Of a stretch of 33,862 nt of DNA, positions 1 to 7,071 are shown piece by piece. The position numbers were made by a program, and so were the translations under genes. The DNA is from CAIXQW01 sp046049675 (GTDB taxonomy: Bacteria > Bacteroidota > Bacteroidia > Chitinophagales > Chitinophagaceae). The stretch covers positions 1 to 33,862 of the forward strand of contig JBJORA010000100.1 of the NCBI GenBank assembly GCA_046049675.1. Direction: 5' to 3'. The notes beneath the pieces are model-generated. The model saw only the letters and a list, made by a program, of their open reading frames with translations. It made no database searches and was not told the DNA's origin. How positions within the stretch are numbered: position 1 is the first letter of the stretch; the number at the start of each line of letters is the position of its first letter.

Positions 1-84
1 ATCCTAACGGGATTAAATGTTTATTGACTGATTAGATGAGAAGTTTGAAGTGACAAAATAATCCCAAAGGGATTAAATGTTTAT
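1..84. repeat. Two direct REP-like hairpin repeats, 60 bp apart
   Basis: Positions 1-24 and 61-84 match at 22 of 24 bases. Each begins with a small hairpin (ATCCC-aaa-GGGAT at 61-73, a slightly imperfect version at 1-13), followed by TTAAATGTTTAT. The hairpin, AAA loop and ATGT-containing tail look like the REP/BIME-type sequences that accompany RAYT genes, and a RAYT gene starts the annotation immediately to the right. The first copy touches the window edge, so more copies may lie upstream. Confidence 0.6.
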
Positions 85-108
85 AGACAAAATGTATCGT
101 GTTAACCG

Positions 109-130
109 CGACCTCAAAGAGGTCGTATGT
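109..130. repeat. REP-like hairpin next to the RAYT gene
   Basis: CGACCTC (109-115) and GAGGTCG (119-125) form a perfect 7-bp stem with an AAA loop, followed by TATGT. The architecture (stem, AAA loop, stem, tATGT) is the same as in the repeats at 1-84, although the stem sequence differs. The 11 bases after the loop-side GA (AGGTCGTATGT) reappear inverted and slightly diverged at about 170-180, beside the transposase stop codon. That could mark an element end. Confidence 0.55.
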
Positions 131-178
131 AAATTGAGGCAAACTAATTTGCCATATAAATCCCCTATTGCATACGGC

Positions 179-640
179 CTAATCTAGCCAATCAAATAAA
201 TATTGATCGTCGTAATCAATTTGAAATTTATTTAGGAATTCAATATATTCTTCTTTAAAGCTCTGCTTTTTGTGATGCTGCTTTTGATTATGTATATATT
301 TGATTACGTTATCTAATGATGAGTGATTGTAGGAAAATACGCCATAACCAGCTTGCCACTGAAATTTATGCCCAGTAAACTTTCTTGCATTGATAAACTC
401 ATTGGAAGACTTCTTGACTTCACGCACCAAATCTGATAAGCAACAACTTGGCTTCTGGCCAATGAGAAAATGTATGTGGTCTGGCATGCCATTGATTGCC
501 AACATCTTTTGTCCCTTATTGGTAACGATGCCCGTGATGTATTTATATAATTCCTCCTCCCAAGTTGAGGCAATTAAATTTTGTCTGCCTTTTACTGCAA
601 AAACAACGTGTAAATAAATCTGTGAAAATGTGCCTGACAT
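179..640 (-). CDS. REP-associated tyrosine transposase (RAYT, IS200-like Y1 transposase)
   Basis: This 153-aa protein has the layout of the Y1_Tnp (IS200/TnpA-REP) family: an N-terminal YLHVVFAVKGR strand, the metal-binding HUH motif as HIH (H55, H57) in a GMPDHIHFLI context, and a helix with the candidate catalytic tyrosine Y115 in YIHNQKQHH. Such enzymes cut and rejoin single-stranded DNA at hairpins. RAYTs are usually single-copy, domesticated, and flanked by the REP hairpins they are thought to spread. Three such hairpins lie within 180 bases of the stop codon, and an ATGTTTAT tail similar to theirs sits upstream of the start (654-661), after an AGCGCT palindrome. The ATG at 638-640 fits the family start. 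The length is normal and both catalytic motifs are intact, so it may be functional. A mobile IS200 element is the alternative, but no accessory tnpB gene is visible. Confidence 0.88.
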   Translation of the reverse strand: MSGTFSQIYLHVVFAVKGRQNLIASTWEEELYKYITGIVTNKGQKMLAINGMPDHIHFLIGQKPSCCLSDLVREVKKSSNEFINARKFTGHKFQWQAGYGVFSYNHSSLDNVIKYIHNQKQHHKKQSFKEEYIEFLNKFQIDYDDQYLFDWLD

Positions 641-730
641 AAAGCGCTAATTTATGTTTATGAAGAAAGTCTCAGGTGCAAAAATAGTCGATTCACGGCA
701 AAATGTATTCCTGCAGCTTACTATTCAGCC

Positions 731-1333
731 CTACGGCAACAACCACTTTTTCCAAGTCGGTTTTTTAGCATGATACGCTTGCAGATGCGCTTTGAAGTCT
801 GTAAATTCTTCTGGCATAGGTAGACGATTTAACATTGCAAATTGCTTGTAATCTTTTGCTGATACAAATGTGATATGGGTGTTGCTTGGAAGGTCACATA
901 CGATAAAGTCGAACTTGGGGCTATTAGAATTGTCATGCGAAACCCTTGCACATAACTTCTTATTACTAACAACAAAATCTTCTATATGCAACTCATCTTT
1001 ATTCAATTCTGTTTTGTTGAGGTCTGGATAAAAATCTGTCCAGGCAAAGTCGGGGCTGTATATACGTTGGCCATATCCAATGGGTAAACTTGGTGCTTCT
1101 CCCAAGCCAGTATCTTGCCAATAAGAAAATGAGTATTTAAAAAGACTAATTGAAATAACAAGGTGAAGTGCAAGAAACAATTTGAACCGGTGCTTCAGTA
1201 CTTTCTTAATTGCCCCAAAAGTAGAAATGCGTGAAAGCAAACTAAGTATAATAATCAGACAACTTGCGTATATAGTCGCAAGTATGCCAATTTTGATGCA
1301 GCGCAGCAGTAAGTCTATCCATTGCATGATCAT
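731..1333 (-). CDS. Hypothetical protein with two N-terminal membrane segments
   Basis: I do not recognise a family. The first in-frame ATG is at 1331-1333 (a TTG lies two codons upstream and a second ATG two codons downstream), giving about 200 aa. Two hydrophobic stretches at roughly residues 8-30 and 45-65 should be membrane helices. The remaining ~135 residues are polar, contain two cysteines (in KKLCARV and FIVCDLP) and end in a basic, tryptophan-containing tail (KKPTWKKWLLP). This soluble part could lie either in the cytoplasm or in the periplasm. The gene stands alone, with about 55 bases to the next minus-strand gene upstream. It is probably real because the frame is long and has plausible membrane topology, but no function can be given. 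Confidence 0.65.
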   Translation of the reverse strand: MIMQWIDLLLRCIKIGILATIYASCLIIILSLLSRISTFGAIKKVLKHRFKLFLALHLVISISLFKYSFSYWQDTGLGEAPSLPIGYGQRIYSPDFAWTDFYPDLNKTELNKDELHIEDFVVSNKKLCARVSHDNSNSPKFDFIVCDLPSNTHITFVSAKDYKQFAMLNRLPMPEEFTDFKAHLQAYHAKKPTWKKWLLP

Positions 1334-1391
1334 ACGCAAGAAGAATTCATCGTAAAGTTAAAAATAAGTCTGACAGAGTTTTCTCGTGTCA

Positions 1392-2360
1392 TTATTTCAC
1401 ACGCTTCAAATACAGTTCACCTTCCTCATTAAAGCGCATGCCATCTTCTGTGAGCTTGCTTTTTGTGCCGCCTACTATTTGATGGTTTAAGGCAATTGTT
1501 ACATTTGGAAAGCTTTCTACAAAGTCTGCTAGCTTAGCTAATTCGGTATAATAGCTTGGTTTGCTTTTATCTTGGTTGCTACCATATTCTGTAATCCAAA
1601 GTTCCTTTGACTTGGTATTAGCAGCTGTGGTTACGGCAATAAAATCGGCTTTTTCTTGCTCAAAGGTTTCTTTCTCATTGATGTAGATATGATAGGTAAA
1701 TGCGTCAACACTATAGATGGTATTGTCAACGACTTGTCTATTCCAATTAAACAAACGTGTATTAGCAGGCTTGACTTTTCTGCCTAATAGCAATGCTGCA
1801 ATTTTTGCCTTAGGAAATTTCTTACGTAAAGTAGGCACCCATTCATTAACTCTGGTGGCATAATCTTTACCCGTTGGAAATATTTTTTTGTAGCTATCAT
1901 CTTGTGCGTACAATTCATTGCCAAGCTCTATATACTTAATTTGTACGCCAAGTGTTTCAATGCTTGTTAGCATTTCTACCTGGTCGGCCAAGGTTTTATT
2001 GAGGATATCTAGTACAAAAACAAAATCGGCACCTGTAGTGTCGGCCAAGGTTTTAATTTCTGTAATTGGGTGAACGCTTTTACTTGCTCTTGATGTAATT
2101 ACGCCTTCTTGCCAATTCCAGCTATGTGTAACAGTGCCGCCTGGGTAGCGCAACAACTGGGGCTTTAGTTGCCGAATATTGGCATACATCGATGTATTCA
2201 TATTTGGCATCATCGAAAAGTTTTGATTAAACCCTTTGAGCACTTTTGTTGCAAGTGCTGTTTGTGGAGGGCTCTTTTTCTTTGGCGCTTGACGCTTTTT
2301 GGTTTGGGCGTTGCTGGAGCTGCAAATTAGAAGGGAACAAATTAGAAGCAGAATTCGCAT
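1392..2360 (-). CDS. Secreted clan GH-A-like glycoside hydrolase
   Basis: The 322-aa protein starts at the ATG at 2358-2360, which opens directly into a signal peptide ending SNAQ. An upstream TTG in frame would spoil that signal. A lysine/proline-rich linker follows, then a probable TIM-barrel domain. The barrel shows LLRYPGGTVTHSWNW near its start, IELGNELY with the candidate acid/base E149 after an Asn, TYHIY around H224, and WITEYG with the candidate nucleophile E258. The Asn-Glu pair on strand 4 and a strand-7 Glu are hallmarks of clan GH-A (GH39, GH51, GH79 and relatives). The substrate cannot be told from the sequence; plant or animal glycans are possible. No carbohydrate-binding module and no T9SS sorting domain are visible, so it should act in the periplasm or be released. 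The family assignment within GH-A is open. Confidence 0.72.
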   Translation of the reverse strand: MRILLLICSLLICSSSNAQTKKRQAPKKKSPPQTALATKVLKGFNQNFSMMPNMNTSMYANIRQLKPQLLRYPGGTVTHSWNWQEGVITSRASKSVHPITEIKTLADTTGADFVFVLDILNKTLADQVEMLTSIETLGVQIKYIELGNELYAQDDSYKKIFPTGKDYATRVNEWVPTLRKKFPKAKIAALLLGRKVKPANTRLFNWNRQVVDNTIYSVDAFTYHIYINEKETFEQEKADFIAVTTAANTKSKELWITEYGSNQDKSKPSYYTELAKLADFVESFPNVTIALNHQIVGGTKSKLTEDGMRFNEEGELYLKRVK

Positions 2361-2490
2361 TGTGTAACAAAAGTAAATGTTGAGAGGCAAATGTACTGCA
2401 TGCCTCTCCTATTGTAATTGAAAATAATAGATGCTTGAACCGCGCTAGTGAAAAGGGCTTGAGAATGTTTAGGTAAGCGTTCACCTACAA

Positions 2491-2589
2491 TCACCTAGAT
2501 AGTTGTTGGCATTTGCCTTGAAGGACATCAATTTGAGCATTTGCAACTGCTGTGCTCAATAGCATAAGTACTACTAAAGTGATTCTCAT
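2491..2589 (-). CDS. Possible 32-residue secreted peptide or signal-peptide remnant
   Basis: A short ATG-started frame encodes MRITLVVLMLLSTAVANAQ, which is a textbook Bacteroidota signal peptide with an ANA-Q cleavage site, followed by only 13 residues (IDVLQGKCQQLSR) and a TGA. The mature part contains a single cysteine. It could be a tiny secreted peptide, or the surviving 5' end of a decayed secreted-protein gene, since no recognisable continuation is seen in the following 100 bases. The signal-peptide quality is far better than expected by chance, but expression is unproven. Confidence 0.35.
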   Translation of the reverse strand: MRITLVVLMLLSTAVANAQIDVLQGKCQQLSR

Positions 2590-2688
2590 ATTTGATGCAA
2601 ATTAAGCAGTACTCTCGCAAGTATATAATTTTTTTCTGCAAATAATGCAGCTTATAAATATTTATTTCATTAGAAATGGTGCAATATT

Positions 2689-3246
2689 TTATTCTTTGGA
2701 TTTCCGTTGCAACGCAAATATCCCCAAAGCTGCTGCGCTTAACCCTATAAGAATCCAATACGGTCTTTGTCTAGCAGCCTTATGTTGTTGGCTACAATCG
2801 CAAGTTGGTAAAGTTTCAGGATGTTGTTGGTCGGTTATAAATGAAGGACTTACAAATTCAATGGGGGCTGTTGGCTCAGATAAATTACCGCTTGCATCCA
2901 TAAGGGTAAATATTGCCTCATACTTTTCATTTTCGTCAAAATCAAAAGCGCCGCTACACATACCATGTCCAACACGAATTCTATTAGAATCGGAAAAAAG
3001 ATAAAATTCTGAAACCTCGTTGCTGCGGACATTTTTTACTTTTGTATGAACTACAAGTGGTGAATTATCTATAAAGCATGCACAAAAATTTACATATTCT
3101 GCAGGCCCACAACCATACATAAAAGCTTCCTTAGATTTGACGCCAGGAGCCATCAGCCACTGTGGTTTCGTCATATCCGACCAATCCGAAACTGTCCAAA
3201 ACGTTTTGTTTTCTTCTAGTAATTCAACCCTTCTAAAGTGATATTG
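2689..3246 (-). CDS. C-terminal part of a frameshifted membrane-anchored secreted protein
   Basis: The open frame runs from 3246; its first ATG is at 3172-3174, giving 161 aa. The codons before that ATG still read like protein (VELLEENKTFWTVSDWSD), so the ATG is unlikely to be a true start. The region is polar, with cysteines in YGCGPAEYVNFCACF and GHGMCSG. It ends with TCDC, a single hydrophobic helix (about residues 139-155 of the ATG version) and a basic KSKE tail, a typical C-terminal anchor with a cytoplasmic basic end. It has no signal peptide of its own. The ORF immediately upstream (3216-3584) has one and lacks an anchor, and the two overlap out of frame. Together they look like one ~300-aa secreted, C-terminally anchored protein. 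The family is not recognised. Confidence 0.65.
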   Translation of the reverse strand, partial: QYHFRRVELLEENKTFWTVSDWSDMTKPQWLMAPGVKSKEAFMYGCGPAEYVNFCACFIDNSPLVVHTKVKNVRSNEVSEFYLFSDSNRIRVGHGMCSGAFDFDENEKYEAIFTLMDASGNLSEPTAPIEFVSPSFITDQQHPETLPTCDCSQQHKAARQRPYWILIGLSAAALGIFALQRKSKE

Positions 3247-3584
3247 TCAATGACGAGTTGGTAGATTCTTTTAGTCAGTAATTTCCTTGCAGGTTTGCAA
3301 ATAGCTTGGGTAAGTGCGTATGGACTCCTAATGATTGTCTGTACTATTAGCGGTACAGTATCACTACCTGCACGTAGGTAAATAGGATTCTTGCCATTAA
3401 GATTTTCAATAAGTGTTTGAGATTCTGCGTACCCTTGAACAATGAAGATTGAATTTGGCGCAATAAACACAGAACGCGGAAATACATCAATACCACTACT
3501 AGTACAATCTGCCTTACATATTACTGCAACACTTGACATAAGCATTACTAAGAAGATTTTTTGTAATAGCAGTTTATTAAACAT
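3216..3584 (-). CDS. N-terminal part of a frameshifted secreted protein
   Basis: The ATG at 3582-3584 gives 122 aa beginning with a signal peptide (about residues 1-24, ending near VICKADC). An in-frame TTG four codons upstream is less likely as a start. The mature part (IDVFPRSVFIAPNSIFIVQGY ... QLVIDNITLEG) looks like beta-rich, Ig-like extracytoplasmic sequence, and then runs abruptly into LNY and a stop at 3216-3218. Reading with one extra G in the GGG tract (plus-strand CCC, 3228-3230) turns the end into NITLEGVELLEENKTFW and joins it smoothly to the frame at 2689-3246. I therefore treat this as the 5' half of a broken gene. Function unknown. Confidence 0.65.
   Translation of the reverse strand: MFNKLLLQKIFLVMLMSSVAVICKADCTSSGIDVFPRSVFIAPNSIFIVQGYAESQTLIENLNGKNPIYLRAGSDTVPLIVQTIIRSPYALTQAICKPARKLLTKRIYQLVIDNITLEGLNY
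3228..3230 (-). other. Probable one-base frameshift site
   Basis: Minus-strand GAAGGGTTGAATTACTAG ends the upstream frame. Adding one G (GAA GGG GTT GAA TTA CTA GAA) restores a continuous frame across 2689-3584. This could be a real one-base deletion, an assembly error in a G-tract, or less likely a programmed -1 shift. No strong slippery heptamer is visible. Confidence 0.55.
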
Positions 3585-3821
3585 AGTACCGTTCAATTAA
3601 TCGTAGTACACGCAAAAGCAAGTAAACATTGTATTTACTTGAGTGCCGTCACAAGCCTAGTCAAAAGTACTTTAGTTAGCCAATGAAAACATGCGGCATT
3701 TCTTAAATCTAACCTAAAACCTGTCTTCAAAAATTGTACCGTTCAAACTACCTCGAGTTTACCCTTTTGCCAAGCAGCTACAATTAGCGGCAAATTTTGA
3801 TTAATCAGCTTCCATATAAAC

Positions 3822-4598
3822 TCATTTACAATACTGCTTTCTTAAATCTGCAATCTCTTCTGCAAGCCCTTCGTTGGAATATCTAATGTCTACACACGAG
3901 GTGAATGCCAAATTTGCTTCTGCAAATGCCAACTGCATGCACGCTTCTTCATAGGCATTTTTCTTTATAAGCAACCTTGCTAAAGTTAAGCGAGCACTTG
4001 CATTTGTTGGACAAATATCAATGGATTGATTTACCATTCGTGTTGCTTCCTGTAATTGATTGGTTTTAACGTAGTAGGAAGCCAAGTTATTGAGCACAAT
4101 AAAATTATTTGAATCTAGGCTTATCGCCTTTAGCAGCCATTGCTTTGCAGCGTTCAATTCTCCAAGTTGTAACGCCTTATGTCCAGCAGAGGCAAGCAAA
4201 GATGGGTTTATGGAGTATCGAACCGCCAGCTTATAATGCTGATAGGCGATGCTATCTTTTTGCATTTGGCTATACACTCTTGCAAGTAGGAAGTTGCCTA
4301 CTTCTTGTGTTGTAATATACTCTTTGTGCTTTTTATTAATGCGTAAAGAAGCCTTAGCATAGCTAATCGCTGAATCGTAATTGCCAAGCCTGTAATAGCA
4401 TAGTGCGACGCTATAGTTGAGGTTATATTTCCAAATATTTACTGTGGGCGACATGCTAGCCTTGTATAATTGGATTGCGCTGTTGTAGTCTTCTAGTTTG
4501 TAAAGTGAATCTGCATCTAAGACTTGCTGATGTGTTTGCGCAAACAGTGTACTGCTGCAGGCAGAAATAAAGAAAAGAATGATGATGTAGTGTTTCAT
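3822..4598 (-). CDS. Secreted tetratricopeptide (TPR) repeat protein
   Basis: The 258-aa product starts with a signal peptide (to about residue 20, LFAQ); a CSS just before the cleavage region leaves a lipoprotein possible but without a good lipobox. The rest is helical TPR repeats: ADSLYKLEDYNSAIQLYKAS, ALCYYRLGNYDSAISYAKASL, KDSIAYQHYKLAV, LGELNAAKQWLLKAISLDSNN, LASYYVKTNQLQEATRMVNQSIDI and LARLLIKKNAYEEACMQLAFAEA. TPRs are protein-protein interaction scaffolds, here in the periplasm. The final ~30 residues carry two cysteines (SCVDIRY and KQYC) that may form a disulfide. No catalytic domain is present and the neighbours do not suggest a partner. It is separated from neighbouring genes by more than 200 bases on each side and is probably transcribed alone. 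Confidence 0.85.
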   Translation of the reverse strand: MKHYIIILFFISACSSTLFAQTHQQVLDADSLYKLEDYNSAIQLYKASMSPTVNIWKYNLNYSVALCYYRLGNYDSAISYAKASLRINKKHKEYITTQEVGNFLLARVYSQMQKDSIAYQHYKLAVRYSINPSLLASAGHKALQLGELNAAKQWLLKAISLDSNNFIVLNNLASYYVKTNQLQEATRMVNQSIDICPTNASARLTLARLLIKKNAYEEACMQLAFAEANLAFTSCVDIRYSNEGLAEEIADLRKQYCK

Positions 4599-4919
4599 TG
4601 AAAACAGCTGGTTTTTTAATCTCAGAACTGCTAAAATAGCTTAGTTTTCTGACGCGTTTACTGTGTTGTTAAACTATTTCTTTTGCTTGGATTTGATTAA
4701 ATACTTGGCATAGGCCACCAGCAAAGTGAACAAACTTTTACATTGCCCTTGAAGGGCTTGCTTAGAAATCCCTCCTTTTGGGGCGTACAGTAGGGACAGC
4801 CTCACTCCTTCCATGTTCCCCTTTTGAAAAATACACTGCCAAATTTTTCTGACTCAAATACATAGTAAAACTTATTGTTGGATAAACGGTACATTAACGT
4901 ATTGCGTATCACCACATCA
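4599..4919. other. 321-base intergenic region with one small hairpin
   Basis: No convincing coding frame is seen on either strand. A short perfect hairpin, GCCCT-TGA-AGGGC, lies at 4745-4757. It is followed by a locally GC-richer patch (about 4770-4825) containing CCTCCTTTTGGGG, which could be the remnant of a repeat or the leader of the TPR gene. I could not match it to a known element. Confidence 0.4.
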
Positions 4920-5648
4920 CTAATACAATAGCTTAGGCGTAATCCTGTCAAAATAGAGTTTATTTTCGTACTCTCTTCCAAGCGTCATAACAAGTTGTGT
5001 CGACGATAAATTGTAGATTAGACCTGGCATGCCTGCTAAGCAGCCAACTTGAAAGCTGAGTCTATCGGGATTGGCAATCCAGCTGCCGCTTTCGATGCTA
5101 TCTAGATTGCCGCCTTTGTAAAAATTAGCATCGCCGTTTCTATTGAGATGCATTACAAATGTGTTGCATATGCCGTGATTGTTTAGCAATTGAATTGGCT
5201 TGTAGGTAGATGCCTTTAGTCGCCACCATCCTACCGCACATTGCTTTAGCGAATCGCTCTGCAACCATTGCTTAATCTCCGCGTCGATTGCTGCCGCCTC
5301 AGCCCCATAAGCATTTCTCTTATAGAAGAACAAAATGTCATTAGTATCTCTTAGTACCATCTTGCTACTATCTGCATGTTGTAGATGATAAATTAAAGTG
5401 CTACCGCAAAAGAATGCAGTATCCTTGAGCGTGAGGCAACTATCTAGTGTATATCTTGGCGTTTTGTAACTAAACCTATAAAGTTCCAGCTTATCTGTCA
5501 CATAGAGATGGCTCTTAGCTTCCTTATGCCATCTATATGATTGGCTATCTAATATCCATGTTCCTTTGGCAGTCATAGGAGCGTTTTTACTGTGCTGACA
5601 GCTAGTGTAAATTAGCGCTAGTAGTATTGCCGCAGAAACTAGTTTCAT
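4920..5648 (-). CDS. Hypothetical lipoprotein with two beta-rich (lipocalin-like) halves
   Basis: The 242-aa protein begins with a lipoprotein signal peptide whose lipobox ends at C17 (IYTSC). Two segments resemble each other in layout: a first from about residue 27 (KGTWILDSQSYRW ... LYVTDKLELYRFSY) and a second from about residue 140 (VGWWRLKAST ... FVMHLNRNGDANFYKGG). Each starts with a Gly-x-Trp strand and continues as alternating beta sequence, as in lipocalin-like or META-like small barrels common in Bacteroidota lipoproteins. This resemblance is an inference from pattern only. There is no enzymatic motif. It is probably anchored to the inner leaflet of the outer membrane or exposed at the surface. 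It is monocistronic as far as spacing shows. Confidence 0.72.
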   Translation of the reverse strand: MKLVSAAILLALIYTSCQHSKNAPMTAKGTWILDSQSYRWHKEAKSHLYVTDKLELYRFSYKTPRYTLDSCLTLKDTAFFCGSTLIYHLQHADSSKMVLRDTNDILFFYKRNAYGAEAAAIDAEIKQWLQSDSLKQCAVGWWRLKASTYKPIQLLNNHGICNTFVMHLNRNGDANFYKGGNLDSIESGSWIANPDRLSFQVGCLAGMPGLIYNLSSTQLVMTLGREYENKLYFDRITPKLLY

Positions 5649-6199
5649 CCTATCTATAATTTATGTTTGCGAGTCAAAGCTAAATGCAAGGCAAAAGCAT
5701 TGTTGTGCTAAGTTAATCAAAAAGTATCTTACAAATGCGGTAGGATAGCTGACAAATACAATAGATGGCACACTTTCATTACATACTAGCAATCATTAAT
5801 GCACTAGGCAATGCGTTAGTAAAAAGAGCATTTAGTAAATGTGCAATGACAACTATGGCTGTTCAAACCGCTCAAGCTAGTGCAGTCAGTCTCTCTATTG
5901 TATGGGTGGAGCAATTGGCAAACAGTAGTTCTCTCCGCGAATATTAAATCATCAAAGTAGGCCTACTTGATTTTTGCCACAGTACTTTCAATACTATCTT
6001 CAACTAAAAATGCCGAAATATTTACTCCCATCTCAATTTATTTACGGGTCTATATAAGTTCTTGTGCTAGAATGACAGCCTTGTTCACGAAATTACACCT
6101 CAACTAGTAAACAAATATATCTAGCTTGTCAAAATTCTCGAGGCCCGAGTGTTTTATCTATGCTGGTTCTTGAAATTTATAAGCATCACTTACAAATAG
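5649..6199. other. 551-base intergenic region, possible small plus-strand transcript
   Basis: No minus-strand gene is visible. On the plus strand a 60-codon ATG frame (5765-5947) has an N-terminal hydrophobic stretch (HYILAIINALGNALV), and it ends four bases before a terminator-like hairpin (5951-5975). No ribosome binding site or clear promoter was found, and the peptide resembles nothing I know, so I do not call it a gene. A second short hairpin, CTCG-AGGCC-CGAG at 6137-6149, is followed by TGTTTT. Confidence 0.4.
5951..5975 (+). terminator. Terminator-like hairpin, plus strand
   Basis: ATCA-A-AGTAGG pairs with CCTACT-TGAT (a 10-bp stem with one bulged A, core palindrome AGTAGGCCTACT) and is followed directly by TTTTTG. 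The T-run is only on the plus-strand 3' side, although no annotated plus-strand gene lies upstream. This suggests a small RNA or peptide transcript ending here. Confidence 0.45.
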
Positions 6200-7063
6200 T
6201 TACCCATTCTGCAATCCCCACAAATTAAAACCATGTGCGAAAATTGAAGGCACAATAGATTTTGTTCTTTCAGTAAGGTAACCCCATACAAAACCAAGCG
6301 GAATAATTTGTACGCAATACAAGATAATGTCTGCAACTTCGCAACCTTTAGAGTAGTTGACTGGGAAATGCATAAATGCCCAAATTGTTGTTGCAAAAAG
6401 GATTCCCATGCCGCTAGTCTTAAATAAACCCGCAAATCGTGATTGAATAATAAAGCGATTGAATTCCTCAAATAGCGCTGCGCCTATTACTCCTTGCAAA
6501 ATTATTCCTAGCAGTCCTCCCATCTCTTTATAAGCCTTTGACCATAGCATGCCGTCGGGGTTACACATGTATGCAATTATACCCGTTATTGCCCAAATAC
6601 AAATACCAAGTGCAATGTGTAGTAGTGGCTTAGTAGTGAAGCCTAGCGCCATAAACTTATATCGCTTAAGTAATAAGTAAATAAAAATGCCAAAAGGTGT
6701 TGCGAAAAATAAATTGCCCAAGCCAATAGGAATTTTGGTAAATATCTTGTCGGGAAAAGCTTTTGCTTTTAGCATAAAATTTAAGAACAAAAAAACTAGG
6801 CCTAAGCAAGCAAAAAGAATTGCTATTGTCAGTTCTTTTTTGGGTTCCTTTACCTCTATATTATGCCGAGGTGGTACGCGATTCGTAAAAGTATAAATTG
6901 CAAGCACTGCCACATAAAAGAAAACGAAATAGCCTATGCCATGTTTGATATTACCTTTCAAAATATGATTTGCTAGTACAAAGCAGTTTATCAATGTCAT
7001 TAGCACCAAAATTTGGCTGTTATCTTTTATCGCTGCGATGTGCTTCAAGTGGTGGTGCTGCAT
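6200..7063 (-). CDS. CPBP-family intramembrane protease-like protein (CAAX protease/Abi)
   Basis: The 287-aa polytopic protein has about seven or eight hydrophobic segments. The C-terminal half has the order of motifs expected of the CPBP (PF02517) family: a Glu-containing motif LFEEFNRFIIQSRF (E199, E200, R203), a WAFMHFP segment with H232, and SIFAHGFN with H277 and N280. Family members are putative membrane metalloproteases that cleave prenylated or other membrane proteins; bacterial roles include bacteriocin self-immunity. The first motif has one residue fewer than the usual EExxxR, and the third has its Asn at +3 rather than +4, so catalysis is uncertain. It starts 8 bases after the DUF3667 gene ends and is almost certainly co-transcribed with it, so the two membrane proteins may act together. 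Confidence 0.75.
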   Translation of the reverse strand: MQHHHLKHIAAIKDNSQILVLMTLINCFVLANHILKGNIKHGIGYFVFFYVAVLAIYTFTNRVPPRHNIEVKEPKKELTIAILFACLGLVFLFLNFMLKAKAFPDKIFTKIPIGLGNLFFATPFGIFIYLLLKRYKFMALGFTTKPLLHIALGICIWAITGIIAYMCNPDGMLWSKAYKEMGGLLGIILQGVIGAALFEEFNRFIIQSRFAGLFKTSGMGILFATTIWAFMHFPVNYSKGCEVADIILYCVQIIPLGFVWGYLTERTKSIVPSIFAHGFNLWGLQNG

Positions 7064-7071
7064 TGAAATAA

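Noticed and set aside
1..84. Two 24-bp direct repeats 60 bp apart, possible CRISPR repeats
   Set aside because: Only two copies, no cas genes, and the hairpin plus tail matches REP-type sequences beside a RAYT gene. The first copy lies at the window edge, so an array further left cannot be excluded.
1392..2390. TTG start giving a 332-aa version of the glycosidase
   Set aside because: The ATG at 2360 opens directly into a good signal peptide; the upstream ten residues would disrupt it.
2528..2758. Minus-strand frame of 76 codons
   Set aside because: Overlaps the better-supported anchored secreted protein (2689-3246) and the signal-peptide ORF in different frames, with no domain or start signals.
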